Source: Roseibium marinum
GTDB lineage: Bacteria > Pseudomonadota > Alphaproteobacteria > Rhizobiales > Stappiaceae
DNA: 64,000 nucleotides
Assembly: GCF_002906165.1 (NCBI RefSeq)
Contig: NZ_PPCN01000001.1
Coordinates: forward strand, 310,001-374,000
Direction of reading: 5' to 3'
Made by a program: the position numbers and the translations under genes. This document shows positions 9,159 to 19,138 of this stretch, one piece after another (within the stretch, counting starts at the first letter, position 1; every line of letters begins with the position of its first letter). The notes under the pieces were generated by a model, which ran no database searches, was not told where the DNA came from, and worked only from the letters and a program-made list of their open reading frames with translations.

Positions 9159-10769
9159 ATGCTTGAGATTGCGATCGTTGGTGGCGGCCTGTGCGGTTTG
9201 GCTCTGGCGGAACACTTGCGCCGGGAGGGAAGGGACTTTGCCCTTTTCGAAGCGCGGCCCCGGCTTGGCGGCCGTATTGACTCACAATGGAGTGCGCGTT
9301 CCGGGATGCGTGTCGATCTGGGCCCGGCCTGGTTCTGGCCGGGTGCGCAGCCGATGATTGCCGGTCTCGTCGAAGATCTGGAACTGGCTACCTTCGACCA
9401 GCACGAAACGGGGGAAGTGCTTCATTTACAGGATGTCAACAAGGTTCCGGACGTCCAGACGGCAGCCGTTCACGCCGGCGCCCGGCGGCTCACGGGTGGC
9501 ATGGCCTCGCTGGTGGACGCTCTCGTCGCCCGTCTACCGCAGGAACGTATCCATCTGACGCATGAGCTGGCCAGCGTGAAGGACTGCGGCGACTATGTGC
9601 AACTCTTGTTTCTGCGCGACGGCCAACTCGTCAAGGTAACGGCGCGGACCGTCGTATTGGCGGTGCCGCCGCGTCTGCTGGAAGACCGTGTTCTGTTCGA
9701 GCCGGAGCTTTGCGAGGATGTCCGCACGGCCATGGGCGAAGCGGCCACCTGGATGGCGGGGAGCGCCAAGGTCGTTTTGGGATACGATCGCCCATTCTGG
9801 CGCGACGCCGGACACGCGGGCAATGCATTCGTCAGTCATGGCCAAACGGTTGTCGGGGAAATTTTCGACGCCTGCGATGCGACGGGGAACAAGGCGGCGC
9901 TAGGCGGTTTCCTTGCTCTCGGTCCGGACGATAGGGAGCGGTTCAACATCGGTCTGCCCATGCTCATGGGAAACCAGCTGGCACAGGTTTTCGGGGCCGA
10001 GGCCGAACGGGGCGAGCTTCTCTACCGCGACTGGGCCACGGAACGCCTCACCTGCTCCGCGCGGGATCGCCGCGAACCACCGACCGGCGAGCACGCCGGC
10101 ACCTCCAATCCGCTCCTCCGGCGGTCGCTCTGGGGCGGTAGACTGCATCTCTCCGGATCGGAGACGGCGGCCCGCGGCTGCGGTTATCTGGAGGGAGCGC
10201 TTGAGGCCGCCGCTCACGCTTTGGCAGCTGTCGGAAGCGCAAGGGAGAGTGGCGCAACCGGCGAGCTGTCGGGCAATGCGGCGCAGTTGGCGCAATTCGA
10301 AACCTGGGTTCGAGCGCGGAGTGGTCCGGCCTTCGACAGCTATCGGCGTAACCTGACAGCGCGGTTGTCCGAACAGGAACGCGATCAACTCACCCAGCTG
10401 TCCCTGCTGGAAACCGTGGAGGAGATGCTGGACGAGGCCTTGGTCTATCTGGGAGAGCTCGATTTCGATATTGCGAGAATTCCGGTCGAGAACGGTCGGT
10501 CGGCGTTGATGTCGGACATCCAGTCGCCATTCCGGGATTTTCTGCAAATCCTGATGGACGACGTGATCGCCTTTAATCGAACCTCCTGTGCCCTGTCCAA
10601 CTTCCCCCACGAGCACCAGCTGTCCAACGACTACAAGCAGACGATCCTCAGGGATGTGGCCGCGGCCTGGCGGGCGTTTTCGCTGGCCGCCAATCGCCTG
10701 CTTCTGTCCAAGACGGATGCGCTGGGCGCGGACTTGTCTGGAAGTCATTCAATCGGAAAACTGTCATGA
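9159..10769 (+). CDS. FAD-dependent amine-oxidase-family protein with helical C-terminal extension
   Basis: 536 aa from the ATG at 9159 (AAAGGAGAGTG upstream); the open frame before it is non-coding. Residues 1-40 are a Rossmann FAD site, VGGGLCGLALAEHL..FALFEARPRLGGRI, typical of flavin amine oxidases. The second FAD motif near residues 325-350 is GGRLHLSGSETAARGCGYLEGAL. About 160 mostly helical residues follow that the family usually lacks. Its stop overlaps the Rieske gene start, implying a flavoprotein/Rieske redox pair. The substrate is unknown; it may be an electron-transfer or oxygen-scavenging flavoprotein rather than a true amine oxidase. Confidence 0.85.
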   Translation: MLEIAIVGGGLCGLALAEHLRREGRDFALFEARPRLGGRIDSQWSARSGMRVDLGPAWFWPGAQPMIAGLVEDLELATFDQHETGEVLHLQDVNKVPDVQTAAVHAGARRLTGGMASLVDALVARLPQERIHLTHELASVKDCGDYVQLLFLRDGQLVKVTARTVVLAVPPRLLEDRVLFEPELCEDVRTAMGEAATWMAGSAKVVLGYDRPFWRDAGHAGNAFVSHGQTVVGEIFDACDATGNKAALGGFLALGPDDRERFNIGLPMLMGNQLAQVFGAEAERGELLYRDWATERLTCSARDRREPPTGEHAGTSNPLLRRSLWGGRLHLSGSETAARGCGYLEGALEAAAHALAAVGSARESGATGELSGNAAQLAQFETWVRARSGPAFDSYRRNLTARLSEQERDQLTQLSLLETVEEMLDEALVYLGELDFDIARIPVENGRSALMSDIQSPFRDFLQILMDDVIAFNRTSCALSNFPHEHQLSNDYKQTILRDVAAAWRAFSLAANRLLLSKTDALGADLSGSHSIGKLS

Positions 10770-11197
10770 TGGAAACGCAAACGCACGAGGAGACCCCGTA
10801 TGTCGTCTGCGGTTTGAACGACATCCCGAGCAAGCGGGCCTACGGCTTCTGCCTGATCCGCCTCGACGAGCATGGAACCGAGCAACCCTGGCCAATCGTG
10901 ATCATTCGTTGGGGGCTCCAGGCCTTTGGGTATGTCAACCGCTGCCCGCATGACGGTGTCAATCTGGATTGGGAGCAGGACCAGTTCCTGGATGCCTATG
11001 GCACCCGGCTGATGTGCGGCAAACACGGGGCGCTCTTCGACATTGGAACAGGGGACTGTATCGACGGACCTTGCAAGGGTGAAGGTCTGCAGCCGATCGA
11101 CGTTCGGGTGATCGAAGGCGACATCTGCGTTCTCGGCGTGGAACTGGCCGGCTATGGCGAGGATGGCGAAGAGGCGGGAGCGGACGACACCGAATGA
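10766..11197 (+). CDS. Rieske [2Fe-2S] protein
   Basis: 143 aa. The Rieske ligands are C60-x-H62 (CPHDG) and C84-x2-H87 (CGKHGALF), followed by the GPCKGEGL loop and an acidic tail. It is soluble, with no membrane anchor, so a ferredoxin-type Rieske protein. The ATG overlaps the FAD gene stop (ATGA; a second ATG lies 3 bases on). The likely job is to pass electrons to or from the flavoprotein encoded upstream. A paralogue is at 30,531. Confidence 0.92.
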   Translation: MMETQTHEETPYVVCGLNDIPSKRAYGFCLIRLDEHGTEQPWPIVIIRWGLQAFGYVNRCPHDGVNLDWEQDQFLDAYGTRLMCGKHGALFDIGTGDCIDGPCKGEGLQPIDVRVIEGDICVLGVELAGYGEDGEEAGADDTE

Positions 11198-11214
11198 GGG
11201 GAGCTGTTGCGGGG

Positions 11215-11251
11215 CGGCTGCGTCCTCGACCCGGAGCCGAGGACGCAGCCG
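11215..11251. terminator. Hairpin terminator-like element between convergent genes
   Basis: Stem GGCTGCGTCCTCG / CGAGGACGCAGCC (13 perfect pairs, extendable by one) with a 9-nt loop, between the Rieske gene stop and the convergent 11,274 gene. There is no strong T-run on either side. It probably ends or stabilises both transcripts. Confidence 0.6.
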
Positions 11252-11273
11252 GCCGAAAACGCTTGGCTTATCC

Positions 11274-11864
11274 TCAGACGGGCCGGTTTTCGTTGCGGTT
11301 TCGCACCGGCTCCATCAGCTCGAGGCCTTTTTCGTAGGTGATCTCGTCGAACCCGTTGCTAAAGCCTTTGACGGCATCTAGGACGTAGTCGGTCTTGCCG
11401 GCGGTGTTCAGCTTCTTGATATCGTTTTTGTCGATACTCATCAGCTCGAGGGTTTCCTTCCAGACCGTCGATTCATCGCAGGGCAGGATGTGGAACGTGA
11501 TGTCGCCCATCTTCACCTTGTACTGGGATCTCAGGTCGATGTTGTTGCAAAACAGCAGGTAGGTTCCGTTCGGGCTGAGCAGGTCTCCGAGCACGTCCAG
11601 CGCCGAGCGCAGATATTCGAAGGAATGCAGATAGCCGATCAGGATGGGGATCTGCGGGTCGTTTCCCTCGGAGTAGGTCAGAACCTGTTCGATGGAATAA
11701 TCCGGCGGGCGCATTTCGTCCGCGACCTTTGGCTGGAACTTCAAGGCAATGTCGCCGCGGAAGCCGAAGCGGCCGTCCTTGGTGGTCGGCCCTTTCAGGA
11801 CAGCGTTGAAAAGGCGGCCTTCGCTTTCCAGGCGTGCCAATGGGGTTTGTTCGATCGTCGTCAT
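11274..11864 (-). CDS. Unknown 196-aa protein under a sigma-54/NifA promoter
   Basis: 196 aa, ATG at 11864 with AGGACA upstream. I do not recognise the family. The centre reads like an alpha/beta fold (QIPILIGYLHSFEYLRSALDVLGDLLSPNGTYLLFCNNIDL). There is no signal peptide, membrane segment or metal-binding cysteine cluster. A good -24/-12 promoter lies 56 bases upstream and shares a NifA site with the divergent iscA-like gene, so it is almost certainly expressed with nitrogenase. Function unknown. Confidence 0.8.
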   Translation of the reverse strand: MTTIEQTPLARLESEGRLFNAVLKGPTTKDGRFGFRGDIALKFQPKVADEMRPPDYSIEQVLTYSEGNDPQIPILIGYLHSFEYLRSALDVLGDLLSPNGTYLLFCNNIDLRSQYKVKMGDITFHILPCDESTVWKETLELMSIDKNDIKKLNTAGKTDYVLDAVKGFSNGFDEITYEKGLELMEPVRNRNENRPV

Positions 11865-11919
11865 GAAAGTGTCCTAACTAGCGATAATACGCGCGCTCTC
11901 AGGCGCATGGCTGTTGTTA

Positions 11920-11935
11920 GGCAAGTCGTGTGCCG
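11920..11935 (-). promoter_or_regulatory. Sigma-54 promoter for the 11,864 gene
   Basis: Minus-strand CGGCAC-N5-TTGCC, with GG and GC at the required spacing (GG-N10-GC), 56 bp before the ATG. It shares the NifA site at 12054-12069 with the divergent promoter. Confidence 0.75.
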
Positions 11936-12053
11936 TTTCGTGTTTGGAGCGGGTGAACCGGCGCGGATCCCTGATTTCAGCCGGTTCTGCCGTTCGGCCC
12001 TGGCTGGGAATGTCCGAACCCGCCGACGTGCCGCGTCATGGTTGGAACCAGCC

Positions 12054-12069
12054 TGTCGCAAACCCGACA
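12054..12069. promoter_or_regulatory. NifA upstream activator sequence (shared, divergent)
   Basis: TGT-N10-ACA (TGTCGCAAACCCGACA). It lies 62 bp before the plus-strand -24 element and ~119 bp before the minus-strand one. The motif is symmetrical and can serve both. Confidence 0.8.
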
Positions 12070-12130
12070 AGCGTCGCAAAGGCAACAGCCACTTTAAGCG
12101 AAAACGGCAGATTTCTAACGTTTTTCTGAA

Positions 12131-12146
12131 TGGCACGCCACTTGCT
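12131..12146 (+). promoter_or_regulatory. Sigma-54 promoter for iscA-like/nifU/nifS operon
   Basis: TGGCAC-N5-TTGCT, a consensus -24/-12 element, 44 bp before the ATG at 12190. Confidence 0.9.
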
Positions 12147-12189
12147 CACTTTGCTGTAACAGAGACCCTCAGCAGGGAGAAAGACAGCG

Positions 12190-12510
12190 ATGATTAATCT
12201 CACCGACAGCGCCATGGACGCCGTCCGCACTGCGATTTCCGGTGCCAAGGATCCGGTTGGAGGCCTGCGCATCATGGTCGAGACCGGCGGCTGCGCCGGC
12301 TACAAATACATGATGGGTCTCGTCGATGAGGCCGGCCCGGACGACACGGTTATCGAGCGGGACGGGGTGAAGGTCTTCGTCGACACCACGAGCCATCAAT
12401 TGCTGAATGGGACGACAATCGACTTTGTCGTCGCGCTCGAGGGCTCGGGCTTCACTTTCGACAATCCGAATGCCAATTCGAGTTGCTCCTGCGGCAAGTC
12501 CTTCGGCTGA
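12190..12510 (+). CDS. HesB/IscA-type iron-sulfur carrier (IscN-like)
   Basis: 106 aa A-type carrier with the three conserved cysteines: one in VETGGCAGYKY and two in the C-terminal SCSCGKSF. It holds Fe or Fe-S for delivery to nitrogenase proteins. First gene after a consensus sigma-54 promoter, followed by nifU and nifS, the arrangement known in rhizobia as iscN-nifU-nifS. The SD is AGCAGGGAGA. Confidence 0.93.
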   Translation: MINLTDSAMDAVRTAISGAKDPVGGLRIMVETGGCAGYKYMMGLVDEAGPDDTVIERDGVKVFVDTTSHQLLNGTTIDFVVALEGSGFTFDNPNANSSCSCGKSFG

Positions 12511-12588
12511 CCGGCGCCGGTCATCGAGGATAGCGGCGGACTCAAGGGACGCGACCCAGTCAAAAGAACCCGAGGACAAGGAAACGAC

Positions 12589-12882
12589 ATGCGAGCCGAA
12601 ACAGCAACGACCCTGGAACAGCCGCACCCCTCCGCAGCGGAGGAGAAGCGCCTGCAGGTCATCACCAAGGTGCTGGAGGAGATCAGGCCCAATCTGCAGC
12701 GTGACGGCGGCGACTGCCAACTCGTCAAGGTCGAGGACAAGAAGGTCATGGTGCGGCTCACCGGGGCCTGCGTGATGTGCAAGCTGTCAAGTATGACCCT
12801 GGAAGGCATCCAGTCGCGGCTCGTCGAGGAACTCGGCGAGCTTGTCCGCGTCATCCCGGTCATGGGTGGTGTGTCCGCCTGA
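12589..12882 (+). CDS. nifU: NifU C-terminal (Nfu) domain protein
   Basis: 97 aa, containing only the Nfu domain: EIRPNLQRDGGDCQLVKVEDKKVMVRLTGACVMCKLSSMTLEGIQ with the CxxC cluster site (CVMC). The IscU-like and central [2Fe-2S] domains of full-length NifU (~310 aa) are absent. It presumably acts as a transient Fe-S scaffold or carrier with NifS. The short form is known in some alphaproteobacteria. nifS starts 17 bp downstream. Confidence 0.9.
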   Translation: MRAETATTLEQPHPSAAEEKRLQVITKVLEEIRPNLQRDGGDCQLVKVEDKKVMVRLTGACVMCKLSSMTLEGIQSRLVEELGELVRVIPVMGGVSA

Positions 12883-12899
12883 ACTTGAAGGAACATCAG

Positions 12900-14120
12900 G
12901 TGCGAGCGATCTATCTCGACAACAACGCGACGACCCGCACCGACCCCGAAGTCGTGGCCGCCATGCTGCCGTTTTTTACCGAGCAATTCGGCAACGCCTC
13001 CTCGACCCACACCTTCGGTTCCGAGGTCGCAGGAGCGGTCAGAGAGGCCCGGCGGCACGTGCAGAACCTGTTGGGAGCGGCGCATGATCATGAGGTGATC
13101 TTCACCTCCGGAGGGACGGAGTCCGACAACGCGGCGTTGCTGTCGGCGTTGGAAAACCAGCCCGAGCGCAATCAGATCGTGACGATGGCGGTCGAACATC
13201 CTGCGGTCCTCTCCCTTGTTGCCTATCTGCGGCAAAGCCGTGGCATCGAGGTCACGACCGTCGGTGTGAATGAAAACGGAGAACTCGATATCGAGGCCTA
13301 CCGCGCGGCGCTTGGGCCACGAACGGCGGTTGCCTCGGTGATGTGGGCCAACAACGAGACCGGAACGATCTATCCGGTCGAGCTTCTGGCCGGCTACGCT
13401 CATGAAGCCGGAGCGCTGTTTCACACCGACGCGGTCCAGGCCGTAGGTAAGATCCCGATAGACCTTTCCTCAAGTGCGATCGACATGCTGTCGCTATCCG
13501 GCCACAAGTTGCACGCCCCCAAGGGCATCGGCGCGCTTTATGTCCGCAAGGGCGTAAAGTTCAAGCCCCTGCTGCGCGGCGGCCGTCAGGAACGCGGCCG
13601 GCGCGCGGGAACGGAGAACATTCCGGCGATTGTCGGACTTGGAAAGGCCGCGGAGATCGCTGCCGTGCGGATCGAGGAGGAGCAGACGAAAGTCCGCGCC
13701 CTGCGCGACCGGCTGGAGCAGGGCGTTCTCCAGCAGATCGGCAACTGCAGCGTTGTCGGCGGCAACGCGGAGCGGTTGCCCAACACCTCCAACATCGCCT
13801 TCGATTGTCTCGACAGCGAGGCGATCCTGCACAAGCTGGAGCAGGTTGGAATTGCCGCGTCCTCCGGGTCTGCCTGCGCGTCGGGATCCATGGAACCGTC
13901 GCATGTGTTGCGTGCCATGAACGTTCCGGCGACGGCGCTGCAAGGCGCGATCCGGTTTTCGTTGTCGCGGGACAACACGCCTGAAGACATCGGCCGCGTT
14001 CTCGACGTCATGCCCGGCATCATTTCGAAGCTGCAGTCCATGTCGCCGCTGTGGCGTGACCGTCATGAAACGAAGGCCGCGACGAGCGGAGACGGGGAAT
14101 ATGTCTTTGCAAGGTCTTGA
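12900..14120 (+). CDS. nifS: NifS, cysteine desulfurase
   Basis: 406 aa from a GTG at 12900 preceded by GAAGGAAC; the open frame before it runs through nifU. Class V PLP enzyme that takes sulfur from cysteine for Fe-S clusters. The start YLDNNATTR, the PLP lysine K203 ([18 protein letters not shown]) and the persulfide cysteine C326 ([17 protein letters not shown]) are all present. The 3' end overlaps cysE by 20 bases. Confidence 0.96.
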   Translation: MRAIYLDNNATTRTDPEVVAAMLPFFTEQFGNASSTHTFGSEVAGAVREARRHVQNLLGAAHDHEVIFTSGGTESDNAALLSALENQPERNQIVTMAVEHPAVLSLVAYLRQSRGIEVTTVGVNENGELDIEAYRAALGPRTAVASVMWANNETGTIYPVELLAGYAHEAGALFHTDAVQAVGKIPIDLSSSAIDMLSLSGHKLHAPKGIGALYVRKGVKFKPLLRGGRQERGRRAGTENIPAIVGLGKAAEIAAVRIEEEQTKVRALRDRLEQGVLQQIGNCSVVGGNAERLPNTSNIAFDCLDSEAILHKLEQVGIAASSGSACASGSMEPSHVLRAMNVPATALQGAIRFSLSRDNTPEDIGRVLDVMPGIISKLQSMSPLWRDRHETKAATSGDGEYVFARS

Positions 14121-14979
14121 GGATCTCGAAAGGCGGTTGGCCGAGCCGGTAGACCGTATTGCGATTGCATCGCCCGGTCAGCGGTCGCCGAAGCCGCGGT
14201 CCGCACATGCCGGGTCCCCGGCAGAGCCTGTGGCCAAGACACGCTTGAAGTGGACAGATCCGCCAACACGCAGAACGCTTTGGTCGCAGCTCGGCGAGGA
14301 TATTGGTTGCGTCAAGGCCCGCGATCCCGCCGCCCGGCATACCTACGAGATCGTGCTGACCTACCCGGGTGTGCACGCCGTGATCGCCCACCGGCTCGCC
14401 AATCGGCTGTGGACGAAAGGCCTGCGCTTTCCCGCCAGGTTTCTGTCCTGGTTCGGCCGGGTTCTCACAAATGTGGATATACATCCAGGCGCCACGATCG
14501 GGCGCAGGTTCTTCATCGATCACGGTGCTTGCGTCGTCATCGGAGAAACGGCGGAAGTCGGCGACGATGTCACGCTCTATCACGGGGTGACCCTGGGCGG
14601 GACCAGCTGGTCAGCCGGCAAGCGGCACCCGACGCTGGAAGACGGCGTTCTTGTGGGCGCGGGAGCCAAGATTCTTGGCCCGATCCGGGTTGGGGCAGGC
14701 TGCCGGATCGGAGCCAATTCTGTGGTCGTGGAAGATGTGCCGCCGGGCATGACCGTGGTCGGCATTCCGGGAAAGGTGGTCAGGGACCGGCGTGAGCACC
14801 GCCGCCAGGACGGACGGATCGACCTGGACCATCACCTGATTCCCGATCCCGTTGGCGACGTGCTGACGGTTCTGATCGACCGGGTCGAGTTTCTGGAGAC
14901 GCGGGTCAATCACCTGCAGAGCCGGCTGCGCGCCCGCGCGGTCTCGCCGTCCCCCGAAGAGGGGGAAACGGAAAATTAG
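14101..14979 (+). CDS. cysE: Serine O-acetyltransferase, nif-linked (CysE/NifP)
   Basis: 292 aa. Makes O-acetylserine for cysteine, the sulfur source of NifS. The left-handed beta-helix hexapeptide repeats and active-site region ([40 protein letters not shown]) lie at about residues 125-165. An N-terminal ~60 residues are low-complexity. The ATG at 14101 has GGGGA upstream and overlaps nifS; ATG 14065 or GTG 14056 are alternatives. Confidence 0.93.
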   Translation: MSLQGLEDLERRLAEPVDRIAIASPGQRSPKPRSAHAGSPAEPVAKTRLKWTDPPTRRTLWSQLGEDIGCVKARDPAARHTYEIVLTYPGVHAVIAHRLANRLWTKGLRFPARFLSWFGRVLTNVDIHPGATIGRRFFIDHGACVVIGETAEVGDDVTLYHGVTLGGTSWSAGKRHPTLEDGVLVGAGAKILGPIRVGAGCRIGANSVVVEDVPPGMTVVGIPGKVVRDRREHRRQDGRIDLDHHLIPDPVGDVLTVLIDRVEFLETRVNHLQSRLRARAVSPSPEEGETEN

Positions 14980-15016
14980 CGCGGCCATCGGGCGGCAACG
15001 AGGGAGAATCTGGATT

Positions 15017-15370
15017 ATGAGTGTTCTTGACGACCTGTCGCAGCTGTCCGCGGCCGAAGAATTTTTCACCTATCTCGACGTGGCTTATGAGCCCTCGGTG
15101 GTGCATGTCGCCCGCCTGCATATCCTGCGGCGCATGGGCCAGTACCTGCGCACGAGCGAGAGCGACGGGGCGTTCGATGCCTTGAGCGATGACGATATCA
15201 GAGCGCTGTGCCGGACCCATCTGGAGCAGGCCTACCTGGACTTTGTGACATCCTCCCCCATCGAGGAGCGTCTGTTCAAGGTGCACAAGGATGCCGTCGC
15301 GCCAAAGGCTGAACCGGCCAGACAGTTTGTCGCCTTGTCCTCCATCTCGGGTGGGAACACCGACATATGA
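15017..15370 (+). CDS. nifW: NifW, nitrogenase-stabilising protein
   Basis: 117 aa. The family pattern LSAAEEFFTYLDVAYEPSVVHVARLHILRRMGQYL is clear. NifW is thought to protect or help assemble the MoFe protein. The SD is GAGGGAGAA. Last gene of the iscA-like/nifU/nifS/cysE operon; only 5 bases separate its stop from the NifA site of the fixA promoter. Confidence 0.94.
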   Translation: MSVLDDLSQLSAAEEFFTYLDVAYEPSVVHVARLHILRRMGQYLRTSESDGAFDALSDDDIRALCRTHLEQAYLDFVTSSPIEERLFKVHKDAVAPKAEPARQFVALSSISGGNTDI

Positions 15371-15375
15371 CACTT

Positions 15376-15391
15376 TGTCGGCAAGCCGACA
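15376..15391. promoter_or_regulatory. NifA upstream activator sequence for fixA
   Basis: TGTCGGCAAGCCGACA, a fully palindromic TGT-N10-ACA site 94 bp before the -24 element. Confidence 0.85.
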
Positions 15392-15484
15392 GATGCGTTG
15401 CGTTTATCGCAGCCGTGTATGGCCACTCTTCGCGGAGGGTGGGCACAATGGCGGACTTCCGCCATCCTTCGCTGCGCTAGGGGT

Positions 15485-15500
15485 TGGCACGCTAATTGCG
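15485..15500 (+). promoter_or_regulatory. Sigma-54 promoter for fixABCX
   Basis: TGGCAC-N5-TTGCG, 55 bp before the fixA ATG. Confidence 0.88.
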
Positions 15501-15554
15501 GAGAGGATTGGAACAGAAAACAAGTCCAATTGATCAAGGAGCAGGTGAGGTCCG

Positions 15555-16433
15555 ATGCACATCGTCGTTTGTGTGAAGCAAGTTCCCGACAGCGCCCAGA
15601 TCCGCGTTCACCCGGTGACCAATACGATCATGCGTCAGGGCGTGCCGACAATCATCAATCCGTATGATCTGTTCGCTCTCGAAGAAGCGCTTCGCCTCAG
15701 GGACAAGTTCGGCGGCGAGGTGACCGTCCTGACCATGGGACCGCCCATGGCGGAGGATTCCTTGCGCAAGGCCATGACTTTCGGCGCCGATCGAGCGGTT
15801 CTCTTGACCGACCGTTTCTTTGCCGGGTCGGATACGCTGGCGACGAGTTTTGCTCTTGCCGAGGCGCTGAAGAAAATCGGCACTGACTTCGGCGAGCCGT
15901 CTATCGTCTTCACCGGCAAGCAGACAATCGACGGTGACACGGCCCAGGTCGGACCGGGCATCGCCAAGCGGCTGAAGCTCAACCAGCTGACCTATGTGGC
16001 GAAAATCTCGGATCTCGATCCAGACAGGGAAACCATCACGGTGGAGCGCCGCGCCGAAGGCGGCATTCAGGTGTTGGAGACTAGGTTGCCGGTGCTCGTC
16101 ACCATGCTTGAAGGCTCCAACGAAATACGGCGCGGATCGCTGGAGGACGCCTTGCGGGCGGCCAAGGCCGACGTTGTGAAATGGAGCGCCGCCGACGCGG
16201 GCATCGAGGATTTGACGAAATGCGGTCTGCGCGGATCGCCGACGATCGTCAAGAAGATCTTCTCGCCGGATCCGCGTTCCGAAAAGGCTCATCCCATCGA
16301 CACCACCGATCTGTCGATGGACGACATTGCGCAAGCCTTGATGGATGAGCTTTTTCAGCGCCAGCCGGAGTTGGAGGGAGAATTCCTCCGTTTTGCCGCA
16401 ACACAATTTGGACAGGAGGTCGGTCATGGCTGA
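15555..16433 (+). CDS. fixA: FixA, electron transfer flavoprotein beta subunit
   Basis: 292 aa, ETF-beta family ([20 protein letters not shown]...). With FixB it forms the bifurcating ETF that splits electrons from NADH to quinone (via FixC/FixX) and to ferredoxin/flavodoxin for nitrogenase. The SD is AAGGAGCAGGTGAGG. It overlaps fixB by 8 bases. Confidence 0.97.
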   Translation: MHIVVCVKQVPDSAQIRVHPVTNTIMRQGVPTIINPYDLFALEEALRLRDKFGGEVTVLTMGPPMAEDSLRKAMTFGADRAVLLTDRFFAGSDTLATSFALAEALKKIGTDFGEPSIVFTGKQTIDGDTAQVGPGIAKRLKLNQLTYVAKISDLDPDRETITVERRAEGGIQVLETRLPVLVTMLEGSNEIRRGSLEDALRAAKADVVKWSAADAGIEDLTKCGLRGSPTIVKKIFSPDPRSEKAHPIDTTDLSMDDIAQALMDELFQRQPELEGEFLRFAATQFGQEVGHG

Positions 16434-17520
16434 AGCACCGAAAGCCAAGCCGGCCGCCGGCCGTGCCGGAACCAAAAAAGAGCTGCCGGACCATTTCAAG
16501 GCCTACAAGCATGTCTGGGTCGCCATCGAGTGCGAGCACGGCGCCGTGCATCCGGTATCTTTCGAACTCCTCTGCGAGGGACGCAAGCTCGCCGACAAGC
16601 GCGGTGTGGAGCTTGCCGGTGTCGTTATGGGCGGTAGCGAGGACGCGATTGCCGAGGCGGTTGCCCAGACCTTCGAATATGGCGCAGATGTTGTCTATAC
16701 GGTCGTGGACCCGGTGCTGACCCACTACCGCAATGAGCCCTACACCAAGGCGATGACGGATCTGGTGAACACCTATCAGCCGGAAATTCTGTTACTCGGG
16801 GCGACAAATCTCGGCCGCGATCTGGCGGGTTCCGTGGCGACCACGCTGCTGACCGGCCTGACGGCGGATTGTACCGAATTGGCGATCGACGACGAAGGGT
16901 CTCTGGCGGCGACCCGTCCGACCTTTGGCGGCTCGCTGCTCTGCACGATTTTCACGCTGAATTACCGGCCGCAGATGGCCACCGTCCGCCCGCGCGTCAT
17001 GTCGATGCCAGAGCGCCAGGAGGGCAAGCGCGGCAAGGTCATTTCCCATCCCCTGGGCATGGGAGAGGACGATGTCGTCACCAAGGTTCTGCAATTCGTA
17101 GCCGACCGGGAAACCGACAAGGCGCAATTGCCCTACGCCGACATTGTCGTGGCGGGCGGGCTGGGTCTGCGGTCTGCGGAAAACTTCCAGCTTGTGAAGA
17201 ACCTGGCGGCGGTACTTGGTGCCGAATACGGCGGTTCGCGGCCGCTGGTGCAAAAGGGCTGGATCAGCGCAGATCGTCAGATCGGCCAGACCGGCAAGAC
17301 CATCCGGCCGAAGCTCTACATTGCCGCCGGTATTTCCGGCGCAATTCAGCATCGCGTCGGTGTAGAGGGCGCGGACCTTATCGTTGCCATCAACACCGAC
17401 GCTAACGCCCCGATCATGGATTTCGCCAATCTGGCGATCATCGCCGACGCGGTGCAGGTTCTGCCGGCGCTGACGGAAGCATTCCGCAAACATCTTTCGG
17501 TCAACCGGATGGCGGGTTGA
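16426..17520 (+). CDS. fixB: FixB, electron transfer flavoprotein alpha subunit
   Basis: 364 aa from the ATG at 16426 (GACAGGAGG upstream) overlapping fixA. ETF-alpha with the C-terminal FAD-binding domain: [33 protein letters not shown] and [25 protein letters not shown]. Works as a heterodimer with FixA. fixC follows 11 bp later. Confidence 0.97.
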   Translation: MAEAPKAKPAAGRAGTKKELPDHFKAYKHVWVAIECEHGAVHPVSFELLCEGRKLADKRGVELAGVVMGGSEDAIAEAVAQTFEYGADVVYTVVDPVLTHYRNEPYTKAMTDLVNTYQPEILLLGATNLGRDLAGSVATTLLTGLTADCTELAIDDEGSLAATRPTFGGSLLCTIFTLNYRPQMATVRPRVMSMPERQEGKRGKVISHPLGMGEDDVVTKVLQFVADRETDKAQLPYADIVVAGGLGLRSAENFQLVKNLAAVLGAEYGGSRPLVQKGWISADRQIGQTGKTIRPKLYIAAGISGAIQHRVGVEGADLIVAINTDANAPIMDFANLAIIADAVQVLPALTEAFRKHLSVNRMAG

Positions 17521-17531
17521 AGGAGGCTCCC

Positions 17532-18836
17532 ATGAGTGACGAACATTTCGATGCAATCGTTGTCGGCGCCGGACCTTCGGGAAACGCCGCGGCCTACACC
17601 ATGGCCAAGGAAGGCCTGAAGGTTCTGCAACTCGAGCGCGGCGAATATCCCGGCTCCAAGAATGTTCAGGGCGCGATCCTTTATGCAAGCGCGCTTGAAC
17701 AGATCATTCCCGACTTCCGCGAGGACGCTCCGCTGGAGCGGCACGTCATCGAACAGCGCATGTGGACGATGGACGACGCGTCGCATGTGGGCATGCACTA
17801 CCGGTCCAACGACTTCAACGAGGAAAAGCCGAACCGGTACACGATCATCCGCGCCCAGTTCGACAAGTGGTTCAGCCGCAAGGTCCGGGACGCCGGCGCC
17901 ACTTTGCTCTGCGAGACCACCGTGACCGAATTGCTTCGCGATTCCAGCGGCAAGGTGATCGGGGTTCGGACCGACCGCAACGCAGGCAAGGTCTTCGCCG
18001 ATGTCGTTATCCTGGCGGAAGGGGTCAATGGGCTGGTCGGTCAGCGATCGGGTCTAAGATCCGAAGTCGCCCCGGACACCGTCGCGCTTGCGGTCAAGGA
18101 AATGCATTTTCTGCCGCGCGAAGTCATCGAAAGCCGCTTCAATCTGAAGGGCGATGAGGGCGTCGTGATCGAAGCCATGGGCACGATCACCAAAGGCATG
18201 ACCGGCACCGGCTTCCTCTACACCAATGAGGAATCCATTTCCGTCGGGATCGGCTGTATCGTGTCCGACTTCGCGGAGAATGAGACGACGCCCTACGGGT
18301 TGCTCGAGGCATTCAAGAACCATCCGAGCATCAAGCCCCTCCTGGCGGGTTCGGAGTGCAAGGAATACGCCTCGCATCTCATCCCCGAAGGCGGCTACAA
18401 CGCCATTCCCAGGCTGGTTGGAGACGGCTGGATCGTGGTCGGCGATGCCGGTCAGTTTGTCAACGCCGTGCACCGCGAAGGCTCCAACCTGGCCATGACC
18501 ACCGGTCGTATCGCCGGGGAGACCGTCGTCTGGCTGAATCGTCGCCGGGACGAAATGACGAAAGCCAACCTGACGGAATACACGCGACGCCTGGAGCAGA
18601 CCTTTGTGATGAAGGACATGAAAAAATACCGGAAAATTCCGGATTTTCTCCACGGCAACAAGCACGTTTTCACGCTTTATCCAAAACTGTTCACCAACGC
18701 GGCGCAGTCCTGGTTCCGTGTCGACGGTGTCGACAAGCGGTCGAAGGAAAAGCAGATCATGAGTTCTTTCCGCAAGAGCCGGAGCATTCTTGGACTGCTT
18801 GGTGACGCATTCAAACTCGCGAGGGCATGGCGATGA
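17532..18836 (+). CDS. fixC: FixC, ETF-quinone oxidoreductase-like flavoprotein
   Basis: 434 aa. N-terminal FAD site [28 protein letters not shown]; later [23 protein letters not shown], typical of the GR2/ETF-QO family. It takes electrons from FixAB at the membrane and passes them to quinone. AGGAGG precedes the ATG at 17532. Its 3' end overlaps fixX. Confidence 0.97.
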   Translation: MSDEHFDAIVVGAGPSGNAAAYTMAKEGLKVLQLERGEYPGSKNVQGAILYASALEQIIPDFREDAPLERHVIEQRMWTMDDASHVGMHYRSNDFNEEKPNRYTIIRAQFDKWFSRKVRDAGATLLCETTVTELLRDSSGKVIGVRTDRNAGKVFADVVILAEGVNGLVGQRSGLRSEVAPDTVALAVKEMHFLPREVIESRFNLKGDEGVVIEAMGTITKGMTGTGFLYTNEESISVGIGCIVSDFAENETTPYGLLEAFKNHPSIKPLLAGSECKEYASHLIPEGGYNAIPRLVGDGWIVVGDAGQFVNAVHREGSNLAMTTGRIAGETVVWLNRRRDEMTKANLTEYTRRLEQTFVMKDMKKYRKIPDFLHGNKHVFTLYPKLFTNAAQSWFRVDGVDKRSKEKQIMSSFRKSRSILGLLGDAFKLARAWR

Positions 18837-19138
18837 TCGAAACGACGCACGCAACCGGGATGAAGGTCGAGGAAAAACTCTTCCAGAACCGCTACCTCGT
18901 CGATGCGGGACGGCCGCATATCAAGGTTCTGCCGCACGACAAACCATCGAAAGCCCTGTTGGCGCTGACCCATGCCTGCCCGGCGGGATGTTACGCGGAG
19001 AACGAGCGGGGCCAGGTGGAGATCACCGCTGACGGCTGCATGGAATGCGGCACCTGCCGTATCATGACCGCCAAGACCGGCGAAATCGAGTGGAACTATC
19101 CGCGCGGCGGGTTCGGGATTCTCTACAAATTCGGATGA
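18827..19138 (+). CDS. fixX: FixX, ferredoxin-like partner of FixC
   Basis: 103 aa. Single [4Fe-4S] domain with the cysteines of THACPAGCY and [12 protein letters not shown], ending in the typical [17 protein letters not shown]. It completes the FixABCX bifurcating complex. The start is ATG 18827 or ATG 18833; both overlap the fixC stop at 18834-18836. Confidence 0.96.
   Translation: MAMIETTHATGMKVEEKLFQNRYLVDAGRPHIKVLPHDKPSKALLALTHACPAGCYAENERGQVEITADGCMECGTCRIMTAKTGEIEWNYPRGGFGILYKFG

Noticed and set aside
12589-12882. nifU as a truncated pseudogene
   Set aside because: It is a complete Nfu domain with its own start and SD, and short NifU forms are known in alphaproteobacteria.
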